Below, piece after piece: positions 12,464 through 19,205 of a stretch of DNA of 22,697 bases. This DNA is from a virus. The translations under genes were made by a program, and so were the position numbers. The stretch lies in the IMG/VR virus record IMGVR_UViG_3300045117_000396, positions 1 through 22,697 of that record; one strand, 5' to 3'. Below the pieces are notes generated by a model. It did no database searches. It was given only the letters and a program-made list of their open reading frames with translations, and was not told the DNA's origin. How positions within the stretch are numbered: position 1 is the first letter of the stretch; the number at the start of each line of letters is the position of its first letter.

Positions 12464-12485
12464 CCCCGGCCATCCCTGGCCGGGG
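12464..12485. terminator. GC-rich hairpin after the nuclease gene
   Basis: CCCCGGCCA (12464-12472) and TGGCCGGGG (12477-12485) pair perfectly over 9 bp with loop TCCC, starting 9 bases past the nuclease stop on the leftward transcript. No T-run follows, so it could be a weak terminator or 3'-end stabiliser, lowering expression of the zinc-finger genes downstream. Confidence 0.45.
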
Positions 12486-12493
12486 GTTCAAGG

Positions 12494-12979
12494 TTACCGC
12501 CTATGCTCCCAGGGGGGTTGGGGGTGGGGTTCGGCCCACAGGCCGTGGCGGGCAGCCCGGGCCTCTTCTTCCAGATGTGCCAGGGTTTTATCTTGGGGGG
12601 CGTAACGCCGGAACCACCAGGCCAGTCCGGCCCGCACCATTTCCTGGTTAAGGCTGGCACCACTAGTTAGGATCACTTCCGCCACTAAGCGCCCGTAGCG
12701 GTCCCGGCTTTTAATTACTCGCACTGTAACTTCACGGTAGAGGGTCAATTGGGTGGCATATTGTTTGGCGGCAATGCCGTAGGGTTGCGAGAGCTCCGGG
12801 GCGTCGATCCCGGCCAGGCGGACCACTTGGCGGCCCACGCCCAGAGAGTTTTCCACGGTGAGAGTGTCGCCGTCGGCCACGGCCACCACCACCGCGGCAA
12901 ATTCCGGGGAGGCGGCCAGGGCCATAGATGCCAGAACCAGCACCAAGAAGATCGGGAATAATTTTTTCAAGCTGTTCAT
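12494..12979 (-). CDS. Secreted staphylococcal-nuclease-type thermonuclease
   Basis: 161 residues: signal peptide 1-22 (LKKLFPIFLVLVLASMALA) and an SNase domain. Active-site features are visible: VVAVADGDTLTV (D36/D38), VVRLAGIDAPE with R54, D59 and E62, and RDRYGRLVAEV with R97, matching Arg35, Asp40, Glu43 and Arg87 of the classic enzyme, then LNQEMVRAGLAWW and ARAARHGLW. It cleaves DNA and RNA with calcium, outside the cytoplasm. The promoter (12987-13016) carries two copies of the phage operator, so it should be repressed in the lysogen, and its transcript probably starts at the ATG (leaderless). Phages rarely place a secreted nuclease under immunity control. Confidence 0.88.
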   Translation of the reverse strand: MNSLKKLFPIFLVLVLASMALAASPEFAAVVVAVADGDTLTVENSLGVGRQVVRLAGIDAPELSQPYGIAAKQYATQLTLYREVTVRVIKSRDRYGRLVAEVILTSGASLNQEMVRAGLAWWFRRYAPQDKTLAHLEEEARAARHGLWAEPHPQPPWEHRR

Positions 12980-12986
12980 GGTGCCC

Positions 12987-13016
12987 TTAATACCACACGG
13001 TATCTTTATGTGTCAA
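12987..13016 (-). promoter_or_regulatory. Nuclease promoter, probably leaderless
   Basis: On the minus strand TTGACA (13016-13011), 18-base spacer, TATTAA (12992-12987), then 7 bases to the ATG at 12979. The expected transcription start falls on or next to the ATG. Operator 12990-13003 overlaps the -10 and spacer. Confidence 0.65.
12990..13003. promoter_or_regulatory. Phage operator 1
   Basis: ATACCACACGGTAT: perfect ATACC/GGTAT half sites around 4 bases. It overlaps the nuclease promoter. Confidence 0.7.
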
Positions 13017-13024
13017 GAAAATTT

Positions 13025-13038
13025 TTACCACACGGTAT
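13025..13038. promoter_or_regulatory. Phage operator 2
   Basis: TTACCACACGGTAT: one base differs from operator 1. It lies just upstream of the nuclease -35, 35 bases from operator 1. Confidence 0.7.
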
Positions 13039-13092
13039 TTTTTTCAAAAAATTATTAGCCCTGTCAGGACTGCAAATAAATAAAAGGGGTTA

Positions 13093-13500
13093 TCAGGAGA
13101 ATTTACGGCCACATTTAGCGCAGTAGGCGGACCGGGGGTGATTGAGGTGGGCGCAGGCGGAGCAGCGTTTGGCATCTGCGCCGTCATAGCGGGGGCTGAC
13201 GATGCTGGCGCTCAAGGGGTGGATGGGGCTGCCGCAGTGGCGGCATTTGTGGGCCTCCTGGCGCACGGCTTCGCCGCAATGGGGGCACTTGCGATATTCC
13301 TGGGAATAGCCGTGGCGGACGGCGCGTCTTTCATCCAACCGGGTGGCAGAAGGGAGGAAGGCAACAATAAGGCTAAAGGGCCCCAGCACCAGGCCCAGAA
13401 TAAACCAGGCGGCGGCGCTGCGGCCCTTGCCGGCGGCAATGAGACTGCCCGCCAGGCCAAAGAGTAAACAAAGAATCAGCACCAATAAAATCATGGGCAT
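13093..13500 (-). CDS. Membrane protein with two zinc ribbons
   Basis: 135 residues: two membrane helices (about 4-22 and 31-50) with a short basic loop (AAGKGRSAAAW), then two cytoplasmic zinc ribbons, C72-x2-C75...C86-x2-C89 and C113-x2-C116...C127-x2-C130, each CPHCG- or CAKCG-like. It is the second gene after the repressor-position gene 13504-14019 (3-base gap), so it is likely expressed in the lysogen. A superinfection-exclusion or membrane-sensing role is possible but unproven. Confidence 0.7.
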   Translation of the reverse strand: MPMILLVLILCLLFGLAGSLIAAGKGRSAAAWFILGLVLGPFSLIVAFLPSATRLDERRAVRHGYSQEYRKCPHCGEAVRQEAHKCRHCGSPIHPLSASIVSPRYDGADAKRCSACAHLNHPRSAYCAKCGRKFS

Positions 13501-13503
13501 TCT

Positions 13504-14019
13504 TTATTCAAGTTTTTCCAGGGGCATCAATTTTTCGATGAGGGTTTCATCCGGTTCAATTTTGTTGTTCAGGCAATGTTCGTAAATCCTGGCGATGACG
13601 TTGGCCCTCCAGAAGGGCGGTGATTTTTTAATGCGCCTGACCAGCCTGGCAGACACACGTTCCACCCCGTCAATGACCAGGAAGAGCAAATGTTTGTCAA
13701 GGGGCGGGGGCGGTTCGTGGTTAAATGAGGCCTCCAGGAAAGCCTGGGAAAAAAAGGCGCCATGTACCCCGCGGCCCATGACTTTCATGACCTTATAGAC
13801 CGTGCGGAATTGCGGTTCGGGGAATCTGCCTTCTTCGGCTTCTTTGGCATAGCGCTTCAAATCAGAAAGATTTTTGGTGGTGGGGAAACCGCATTCTGCC
13901 GCCAATTTAGTCAATTCTCCGGCAGTTTGTGACAGCCGCTCCAAGAAATCGCCGATCAACAGCAAGATTTCATTAACTTCCCGGGCGGCTTTGATCCCGG
14001 TGTGCTTTTTATAAGTCAT
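13504..14019 (-). CDS. Unrecognised protein in the repressor position
   Basis: 171 residues from ATG 14019. It is divergent from the Cro-like gene across five-operator-type DNA, exactly where a CI-type repressor is expected, but has no XRE domain of usual form and no LexA/CI peptidase tail (no Ala-Gly site or Ser-Lys dyad seen). The N-terminal half is helical (AREVNEILLLIGDFLERLSQTAGELTKLAAECG), possibly hiding an HTH at about 30-60; the C-terminal part (LLFLVIDGVERVSARLVRRIKK) is mixed. It may be a new repressor type or an accessory lysogeny protein. Its transcript too would start within ~7 bases of the ATG if the TATATT at 14038-14033 is the -10. Confidence 0.6.
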   Translation of the reverse strand: MTYKKHTGIKAAREVNEILLLIGDFLERLSQTAGELTKLAAECGFPTTKNLSDLKRYAKEAEEGRFPEPQFRTVYKVMKVMGRGVHGAFFSQAFLEASFNHEPPPPLDKHLLFLVIDGVERVSARLVRRIKKSPPFWRANVIARIYEHCLNNKIEPDETLIEKLMPLEKLE

Positions 14020-14020
14020 A

Positions 14021-14034
14021 ATACCGAAGGGTAA
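14021..14034. promoter_or_regulatory. Phage operator 3
   Basis: ATACCGAAGGGTAA: one half site perfect, the other off by one. It lies between the probable -10 and the ATG of the repressor-position gene, suggesting autorepression. Confidence 0.5.
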
Positions 14035-14045
14035 TATATTTTGCA

Positions 14046-14059
14046 ATACCGCATGGTAT
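14046..14059. promoter_or_regulatory. Phage operator 4
   Basis: ATACCGCATGGTAT: perfect half sites. It lies in the divergent region upstream of the Cro-side -35, 35 bases from operator 5, the same spacing as operators 1 and 2. Confidence 0.7.
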
Positions 14060-14068
14060 ATTTTTATC

Positions 14069-14097
14069 TTGACATGACAGACACCGTGTGGTACGAA
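14069..14097 (+). promoter_or_regulatory. Early rightward promoter (Cro side), probably leaderless
   Basis: TTGACA (14069-14074), 17-base spacer, TACGAA (14092-14097, weak -10), then 7 bases to the ATG at 14105. Spacer and -10 are covered by operator 5. The arrangement copies that of the nuclease promoter. Confidence 0.55.
14081..14094. promoter_or_regulatory. Phage operator 5
   Basis: ACACCGTGTGGTAC: matches the consensus with one change in each outer half. It covers the spacer and -10 of the early promoter. Confidence 0.65.
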
Positions 14098-14104
14098 GTG
14101 CGCC

Positions 14105-14374
14105 ATGACTCTGAAAAAATTTATCGCCAATCAAGATCTGAAACCTACCGCCTGGGCCGAGCAGCATGGCTTTCCGGGACCTGTAATAACCCGATTCCTG
14201 AAGGGGACCCGGGGATTGTCATTGGAAACTGCCGTTAAGATTTTTCGTATTACTGAAGGGACGGTGCCCCTAAGCCATCTTTGCCCGGCGTTGGCGCATG
14301 TATGTCAAAACTGCCTTGATAAAAATAATAACGTACAAATCAGAGACGACAATCCAGAAATAATTCATCAATAA
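14105..14374 (+). CDS. cro: Cro-like HTH regulator
   Basis: 89 residues with an N-terminal HTH: KKFIANQDLKPTAWAEQHGFPGPVITRFLKGTRGLSLETAVKIFRITEG, in which the second helix (VITRFLKG) is the recognition helix and Gly-Leu-Ser-Leu-Glu-Thr-Ala is typical of XRE/Cro domains. First gene of the rightward early operon, divergent from 13504-14019 over the operators. No ribosome site precedes the start and the promoter places the 5' end at the ATG, so a leaderless mRNA is likely. It is expected to bind the 14-bp operators and favour lytic growth. Confidence 0.75.
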   Translation: MTLKKFIANQDLKPTAWAEQHGFPGPVITRFLKGTRGLSLETAVKIFRITEGTVPLSHLCPALAHVCQNCLDKNNNVQIRDDNPEIIHQ

Positions 14375-14390
14375 CGGTTGGTTATGGGTT

Positions 14391-14420
14391 ACTGGACAAA
14401 AATCCGGTTTTTTGTCCAGT
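14391..14420. terminator. Long inverted repeat between Cro-like and CII-like genes
   Basis: ACTGGACAAAAA (14391-14402) pairs perfectly with TTTTTGTCCAGT (14409-14420) around a 6-base loop: a 12-bp stem without trailing T-run. The place corresponds to tR1 of lambda. It could be a terminator, antiterminator target or regulator site. Confidence 0.45.
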
Positions 14421-14450
14421 GGCCTGTCCGGAAAATTTTTAAGGAAATTT

Positions 14451-14825
14451 ATGGACGAATTCTGGGATTTTCCTGAAGAGGCGGCGGCGCAGCTCGTGGC
14501 CGAAACTCTGGCGGGAGTGGCCACGGCGAACGTGGCGGCGCACTTGGGCAAAACCGATTCTCTCCTCCATAAGTGGCGGGAACCCACCGCCCCGCAATTT
14601 CCCAACCTGATTCAATTCATTCAAATCATTCGCTACACCGGCAATGTCGATGGCGTGCGCCTGTTGGCCGAGGCCTGCGGGTTCGTGTGCCTGGCCCGGG
14701 AGGGGACGGCGCCGGAATTGTTGCGGGGGTTGGCGGAGGCGTTGGCCAATCCGCCGAAATATAAACGGCCCCGGGGCAAACGGGTGTTTCGCCTGCCGCT
14801 GTTCCGTGACCAGGAGAATCGATGA
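14451..14825 (+). CDS. CII-like phage regulatory protein
   Basis: 124 residues, AAGGAA upstream of the chosen ATG. LAGVATANVAAHLGKTDSLLHKWRE is an HTH, followed by PNLIQFIQIIRYTGNVDGVRLLAEACGF, a pattern I associate with phage CII/CP76-type regulators (Thr-Gly-x-x-x-x-x-x-Leu-Ala-x-x-x-Gly). The C-terminus is basic (KYKRPRGKRVF). Second in the early operon, where CII sits in lambda. It probably controls the lysis-lysogeny decision, though its target is not visible here. Confidence 0.65.
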   Translation: MDEFWDFPEEAAAQLVAETLAGVATANVAAHLGKTDSLLHKWREPTAPQFPNLIQFIQIIRYTGNVDGVRLLAEACGFVCLAREGTAPELLRGLAEALANPPKYKRPRGKRVFRLPLFRDQENR

Positions 14826-15058
14826 GTCAGGGACAAATCTGTGAAACTTGCCGGTTTTTTCAGTCCCGGCATGGCGGAGAGTGCCGGCGCTTTCCGCCCA
14901 TGGTGCGGGACTGGCGGCATCAGGACCGTTTCCCGGCGGTGGATAAATTGGATTGGTGTGGGGAGTGGCGGCCTCTGGCAGACACTCCGCCACCTGGCCG
15001 CCGCCAGTCGGTGCAATACCGGTTTCCCCAGGGAGGGGGAGAGGATGAGGCCGAATGA
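14822..15058 (+). CDS. Small CxxC...C...C zinc-finger-like protein
   Basis: 78 residues: C7-ET-C10-RFF, G-E-C21-RRFPP, then W45-C46-GEW. The pattern CxxCxFF...CRRFPP...DWCGEW is a recurrent small phage and mobile-element protein type; four Cys positions suit one zinc ion. Start overlaps the CII-like stop (ATGA). C-terminus acidic and disordered. Confidence 0.7.
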   Translation: MSQGQICETCRFFQSRHGGECRRFPPMVRDWRHQDRFPAVDKLDWCGEWRPLADTPPPGRRQSVQYRFPQGGGEDEAE

Positions 15059-15179
15059 AAAATTGACCCTGGTAGAGACGCTGCTGGTGATTGCCAGTCC
15101 GGTGTTATTTCTGGGCGGGATGCTGCTGGCGGCGCTGGTGTTTTTAGGGGGGCGGCTCCATGCCCGGGAAGACTGGTGA
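15045..15179 (+). CDS. Small single-pass membrane protein
   Basis: 44 residues, strong ribosome site GGGAGGGGGAGAGG. One membrane helix (about 12-34, LLVIASPVLFLGGMLLAALVFLG) with a short polar start. Overlaps the preceding gene by 14 bases. Function unknown. Confidence 0.55.
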   Translation: MRPNEKLTLVETLLVIASPVLFLGGMLLAALVFLGGRLHAREDW

Positions 15180-15210
15180 CGGATTCTGCGGCGGCGATGC
15201 CGGGGAGATC

Positions 15211-15384
15211 ATGCTTTGTTTTCTCGAAAAGTGTGATCTGTGTGGCCGAAATTTTATTGACGAAGAGGAGTTTTTTCTACTGTGGCGGCTGAGGCGGCTG
15301 AAGAATTCCGGAACCTGCGAAATCCTGGGAGAGCAAGCCTTTTGCGTGCGGGAATGCGGCGGAGTAAAAACGGTGCGGTTATGA
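15211..15384 (+). CDS. Small Cys-rich hypothetical protein
   Basis: 57 residues from the ATG preceded by GGGGAG; an in-frame ATG at 15160 would add an unlikely Gly-rich leader. CDLCG at 8-12 and CVRECGG near the end form a zinc-ribbon-like pair separated by a charged helix (DEEEFFLLWRLRRLK). Overlaps dNMP kinase by ATGA. Confidence 0.55.
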   Translation: MLCFLEKCDLCGRNFIDEEEFFLLWRLRRLKNSGTCEILGEQAFCVRECGGVKTVRL

Positions 15385-15959
15385 AGGTCTTTAAACTGAT
15401 TGGCCTGGGCGGCAAGGCCGGCAGCGGCAAGAGCAGCGTCGGGGCATATCTGTGCGCCCGGTATGGGGCCCGGGCTTATGCTTTTGCGGATGAGTTGAAG
15501 GAATTGGTACGTGGTGCTTTTCGGTTTTCGGAAGACCAGATGGAAGGGTTCACCAAGGAGTATCCGGACCCCCGCTTCGGGGCATCGCCCCGCTGGTGTC
15601 TGCAGCGCATGGGAGACGTGTGCCGGGAAATCTGGCCGGATATCTGGATCTGGCACCTGCGTCGAAAAATCATGGATTTTTTGAGTTGCTACGGGGCGCA
15701 GCCCCTGGTGGTTACGGACGTGCGGTTTGTAAATGAGGCTGAAGCGCTGCGGCGGCTGGGGGCGGTGCTGATCCGCCTGGAGCGCCCCGGCCTGGCGGGG
15801 GCCGTGGGCGGGCAGCCCGGGCATGCCTCGGAGACCTCCCTGGACGGTTGGACCGGATGGGATCATGTGGTGATCAATGACCAGGGTCTGGCGGAGTTGT
15901 TTGCCCGGGTGGATGGAGTATTGGGTGGGCATACTGGCCCACTGTTATCGACGTTGTGA
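15381..15959 (+). CDS. Phage deoxynucleoside monophosphate kinase
   Basis: 192 residues. P-loop GLGGKAGSGKSS (9-19), FADELKELV (substrate/lid part), a middle WCLQRMGDVCREIWPDIWI, VVTDVRFVNEAEAL (strand with Asp, Walker-B-like), and HASETSLDGW, the His-x-Ser-Glu motif usual in phage dNMP kinases. It phosphorylates dNMPs to supply dNTPs for phage replication. Directly upstream of primase-helicase with a GTGA/TGA overlap, fitting a replication operon. Confidence 0.8.
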   Translation: MKVFKLIGLGGKAGSGKSSVGAYLCARYGARAYAFADELKELVRGAFRFSEDQMEGFTKEYPDPRFGASPRWCLQRMGDVCREIWPDIWIWHLRRKIMDFLSCYGAQPLVVTDVRFVNEAEALRRLGAVLIRLERPGLAGAVGGQPGHASETSLDGWTGWDHVVINDQGLAELFARVDGVLGGHTGPLLSTL

Positions 15960-18226
15960 TTATGGGGCGCCGGGACGAAATTTTGGCCCGCCTGGATATT
16001 GCCGCCTTTTACCGGCGGGAGTTGCAGGGCGAGGAGATGCGGGGGCATGGGGATGAGGTGCAGGTCTTGTGTCCGTTTCATGAGGACCGCAACCCGAGTC
16101 TGTCCATTAATTTGAAAACGGGGTTGTATAACTGTTTCGGGTGCGGGGCGTCCGGGGACGTATTCAGTTTTTATCAACGCCTCAGGGCCTGTGATTTCCG
16201 GGAGGCCATGGAGGAATTAGGGCGGCAGGCCGGGGTGATGGAGGGCGGCGGCGGTCAGAGCATCAGCGGCTATTTGAGTTTGACCTTGAAGGAATTTGCC
16301 CTGGCCAAGAGGCTGCCCGACGATTTTTTGCGCAAGCAGGGAGTGGGGGAAGGCCGGTTTCCCGATGGGGTAGTGGCTACGGATTTTCAATATCGGGATG
16401 TAAGCGGTGAAGTGCTGGCGGTGCGGCATCGGTTCGCCAACCGGGGGGAGAAAAAGTTTCGGTGGCGTAAAGGGGATAAGGTCAATCTCTATGGCCTGTG
16501 GCACTGGCCAAGAATTATGGAGCTGGGCTGGCTGCTGCTGGTGGAGGGGGAAACGGATTGCCTGACCTGCTGGCTGCATCGGGTGCCGGCGTTGGGGCTG
16601 CCGGGGAAGAAGACCTGGAAGCGCTGCCGGATGGCGTTGGGGCCGGAGCGCCTGGCGGAGTTGGCCGGGCTGCAGGTGTTTTTATGGCAGGAGCCGGATG
16701 CCAGAGATTTGCCGGGAGAGGTGGCGGCGGATCTGCCGGGGTTGCAGGTGATTCCGGCGCCGGATGGCATTAAGGATTTGAGTGAGGCTCACTGCCAGGG
16801 GCAGGATATCAAGGCCCTGGTGGAAGAGCTAAAAAAAAAAGCCAGGCGCCCGGCGCCGCCCAAGCCGGTGGCCAGCGGCGGCTTATCGCTGTCGGATCTG
16901 GGCAACGCTCGGCGGTTGGTGGCGCAGCATGGGCAGGACCTGCGCTATAATTTTCTGGCGAAAAAATGGCTGTACTGGACGGGGAATCATTGGTGTATAG
17001 ATAATTGCGGGGAAACCGAGCGCCGGGCGAAGTTGACTGTGGCTAAGATTTATGAGGAGGCGGCGGGGGCGGTGGAGTTGGACGACCGCAAGCGCCTGGC
17101 GCAGTGGGGGTTGCGCAGTGAAGGGAGCCAGCGGCTTTTGAGCATGGTGCGGTTGGCTCAGAGTGAGCCGGGGATCCCAGTGCTGCCGGGGCAGTTGGAC
17201 GCCAACCCCTGGCGGCTGAACTGTCAGAACGGCACGATTGATTTGACCACCGGGGAGTTGGGGCCCCATGTGCGGGAAGATCTGATTACCCGGCTGGTGC
17301 CTTGCGATTATGATCCGGCGGCGGAGTGCGAGCAGTGGGAACAGTTTCTGGACCGGATTCAGGCAAAAAACTGGGGAGTGATCTGGTTCTTGCAGCGGGC
17401 GTTGGGGTATGCCCTGACGGGGAGCACCAGGGAGCAATGCTTGTTTATTTTATGGGGCAGCGGGGCGAATGGCAAGAGCACGCTGCTCAACCAGGTGCGG
17501 GAGATCCTCGGGAATTATGCGGTGCATACGCCTACGGAAACGCTCTTGGCGAAGCAGCGGAGCGGGGAGATTCCCACCGATGTGGCTCGGTTGGATGGGC
17601 CGCGGTTTGTCACGGCCTCAGAGATAGATCGGGGGCGGCGGTTGGCGGAGTCTTTGATTAAGGAGTTGACCGGGCGGGACACAGTGTCGGCCCGGTTTTT
17701 ATATGGCGAGTATTTTGATTTTGTGCCGCAATTCAAATTGTTCTTGAGTACAAACAATAAGCCGGTGATCAAAGGCGTTGATAATGCCATCTGGCGCCGG
17801 ATCAATCTGGTGGCCTTTCCGGTGCAGATCCCGGAGGGGGAACGGGATCGGGATTTGCCGGAGAAGCTGCGGGAGGAAGCGCCAGGGATATTGGCCTGGC
17901 TGGTCCGGGGCTGCATGGATTGGTATCGGGGGGGATTGGGGACGCCACCGGAAGTACTGCAGGCCACGGCGGACTATCGGGCCGAAATGGATATGCTGGC
18001 GGAGTTTCTTGAGGAGAAATGTTTGGTGAAGCCGAATTTATCGGCGACGGCCAAGGAACTATATGAGGAATATTGTTCCTGGGCTGAGGCAAACGGACTG
18101 AAGGACCGGGAAGTAATGAAGCAAAGAACGTTTGGGATTCATCTGGCGGAGCGTGGGTTTCGTAAAGACAAGGGCACTAGCGGCCAGCGGTTGTGGTGTG
18201 GGCTTGGGCTTCGTTTGATTCAATAG
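15956..18226 (+). CDS. Primase-helicase (CHC2 zinc finger, Toprim, SF3/D5 helicase)
   Basis: 756 residues from GTG 15956; ATG 15962 is an equal choice. In order: CHC2-type zinc finger C39/H42/C60/C63 (LCPFHEDRNPSLSIN, YNCFGCGASGDVFSF), Toprim motif LLLVEGETD (193-201) with a later EPDA, a linker, D5-type N-terminal region (NPWRLNCQNGTIDLTTGEL), Walker A GSGANGKST (501-509), Walker B/sensor LDGPRFVTASEID, and a C-terminal D5-like end with a poxvirus D5/P4 character (WAEANGLKDREVMKQRTFG). It primes and unwinds DNA at the phage origin, probably the iteron region directly downstream. Full-length, no break. Confidence 0.9.
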   Translation: MIMGRRDEILARLDIAAFYRRELQGEEMRGHGDEVQVLCPFHEDRNPSLSINLKTGLYNCFGCGASGDVFSFYQRLRACDFREAMEELGRQAGVMEGGGGQSISGYLSLTLKEFALAKRLPDDFLRKQGVGEGRFPDGVVATDFQYRDVSGEVLAVRHRFANRGEKKFRWRKGDKVNLYGLWHWPRIMELGWLLLVEGETDCLTCWLHRVPALGLPGKKTWKRCRMALGPERLAELAGLQVFLWQEPDARDLPGEVAADLPGLQVIPAPDGIKDLSEAHCQGQDIKALVEELKKKARRPAPPKPVASGGLSLSDLGNARRLVAQHGQDLRYNFLAKKWLYWTGNHWCIDNCGETERRAKLTVAKIYEEAAGAVELDDRKRLAQWGLRSEGSQRLLSMVRLAQSEPGIPVLPGQLDANPWRLNCQNGTIDLTTGELGPHVREDLITRLVPCDYDPAAECEQWEQFLDRIQAKNWGVIWFLQRALGYALTGSTREQCLFILWGSGANGKSTLLNQVREILGNYAVHTPTETLLAKQRSGEIPTDVARLDGPRFVTASEIDRGRRLAESLIKELTGRDTVSARFLYGEYFDFVPQFKLFLSTNNKPVIKGVDNAIWRRINLVAFPVQIPEGERDRDLPEKLREEAPGILAWLVRGCMDWYRGGLGTPPEVLQATADYRAEMDMLAEFLEEKCLVKPNLSATAKELYEEYCSWAEANGLKDREVMKQRTFGIHLAERGFRKDKGTSGQRLWCGLGLRLIQ

Positions 18227-18227
18227 A

Positions 18228-18455
18228 TACGCCACTTTAGCCATTTCCAATAGGCAATCCGCCACTGAATAACAAATTGATAATTAAGCATTTTTAGAAC
18301 AGATGGCGCAAGTGGCGTAGAAAAACGGAAAGTTTACGCGAGGTTTTAAAATTACTTTTTACTTAGGGAAAATTGCGCCACTATGCGCCACTATCAAATA
18401 AAAGAAAAGATATCAATACACTATAGAGTGGCGCAATGCTGGCGGATGGTGGCGG
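18228..18455. other. Candidate replication origin with CGCCACT iterons
   Basis: In the 364-base gap 18227-18590, CGCCACT occurs directly at 18230, 18260 and in the exact tandem GCGCCACTAT pair 18375-18384/18385-18394, and reversed (AGTGGCG) at 18311 and 18427, with related GGTGGCGG at 18448. AT-rich tracts lie between (18267-18300, 18318-18373, 18395-18426). Iterons plus AT-rich DNA right after the primase-helicase gene suit an origin; a packaging (cos) role next to terminase is the main alternative. The remaining ~130 bases to the terminase gene show nothing clear. Confidence 0.6.
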
Positions 18456-18590
18456 ATATTGTGATTTTGTATCTTTGTGGGTCCTTCCTCTACTCTCATT
18501 TTATAGAGTTCGCAGCACGCCGGGGATTTTTTGCGTATGAGGGAAAAAACGGGTGTCCAGTTTTGGCCAGGTTGACGGTATTTTGGACAT

Positions 18591-19205
18591 ATGGGACGTC
18601 CTGGGATGAATGACAGTATTGTGACCGGGATCCAGGCGGTGGCGGAGCATTTCGGGAAATCCGAACGCCAGGTGCGGCGTTGGATCCGGGCCGGCATGCC
18701 GCGGCTTTCCGGGAAGCGGTTCGATCTTTTGCAGGTGCAAGCCTGGCTGGACCGGAAGCAGGGCATCGGTGTTTCTGATTCGGCAGAAACTCCAGGGCTT
18801 CGAGGTGAACGTCAACGTGAACGTCAACTCACTTTTGCTGACCATCGTGGGAAAGATTTTTGGGATGGTCAAGCAAAACAGTATCAGGCCAAGCTGAGGG
18901 AACTGGAATATCGCCAGCGCCAGGGAGAGCTGGTGGAACTACAGGAAGTGGAGGCCATGTTTGTGGCCCGGATCATGGCGGTGAAACAGGGCCTTCTGGC
19001 TCTGTCCCGAGTGCTGCCGCCGCAGTTGTCACACTGCCGGGATGAACGGGACATGGAAATCTTGATTGCCAGGGCAGTGCGAAGTCTCCTGGAGGTATTT
19101 TCCAGGCCGCTCCAGGTGGGCCGGAAAGAGATGGTGCCGCCGTTGTCGGCAGGAATAGAGAGTCTGGAAGTGGCGGAAGTGGCAGGTGATACTAACCATA
19201 GTTGA
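18591..19205 (+). CDS. terS: Terminase small subunit
   Basis: 204 residues; an internal ATG at 18606 is an alternative start. N-terminal HTH (AVAEHFGKSERQVRRWIRAGMPRLSGKRFDLLQVQAWLDRK) is the Nu1-type DNA-recognition domain, followed by a coiled coil (YQAKLRELEYRQRQGELVELQEVEAMF) and a helical C-terminus that should contact the large subunit. It recognises the packaging site, expected nearby. Overlaps the large subunit by 20 bases. Confidence 0.85.
   Translation: MGRPGMNDSIVTGIQAVAEHFGKSERQVRRWIRAGMPRLSGKRFDLLQVQAWLDRKQGIGVSDSAETPGLRGERQRERQLTFADHRGKDFWDGQAKQYQAKLRELEYRQRQGELVELQEVEAMFVARIMAVKQGLLALSRVLPPQLSHCRDERDMEILIARAVRSLLEVFSRPLQVGRKEMVPPLSAGIESLEVAEVAGDTNHS

Noticed and set aside
12088-12651. 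187-codon plus-strand frame
   Set aside because: Covers the GC-rich hairpins and runs antisense to the zinc-finger and nuclease genes; Gly/Pro/Arg-rich shadow.
14439-14993. 184-codon minus-strand frame
   Set aside because: Opposite the CII-like and zinc-finger genes, which have recognisable domains and coupled starts.
15144-15932. Long open frame (262 codons) on the minus strand
   Set aside because: Lies opposite the dNMP kinase gene, whose P-loop and other motifs are clear; Pro/His/Arg-rich shadow composition.
18228-18455. CRISPR-like array
   Set aside because: Repeats are only 7-10 bases, occur in both directions and have irregular spacing; no cas genes.
18383-18613. 76-codon plus-strand frame starting in the iteron pair
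   Set aside because: Start codon is part of the tandem repeat, no ribosome site, and it overlaps the terminase start; the DNA looks non-coding.
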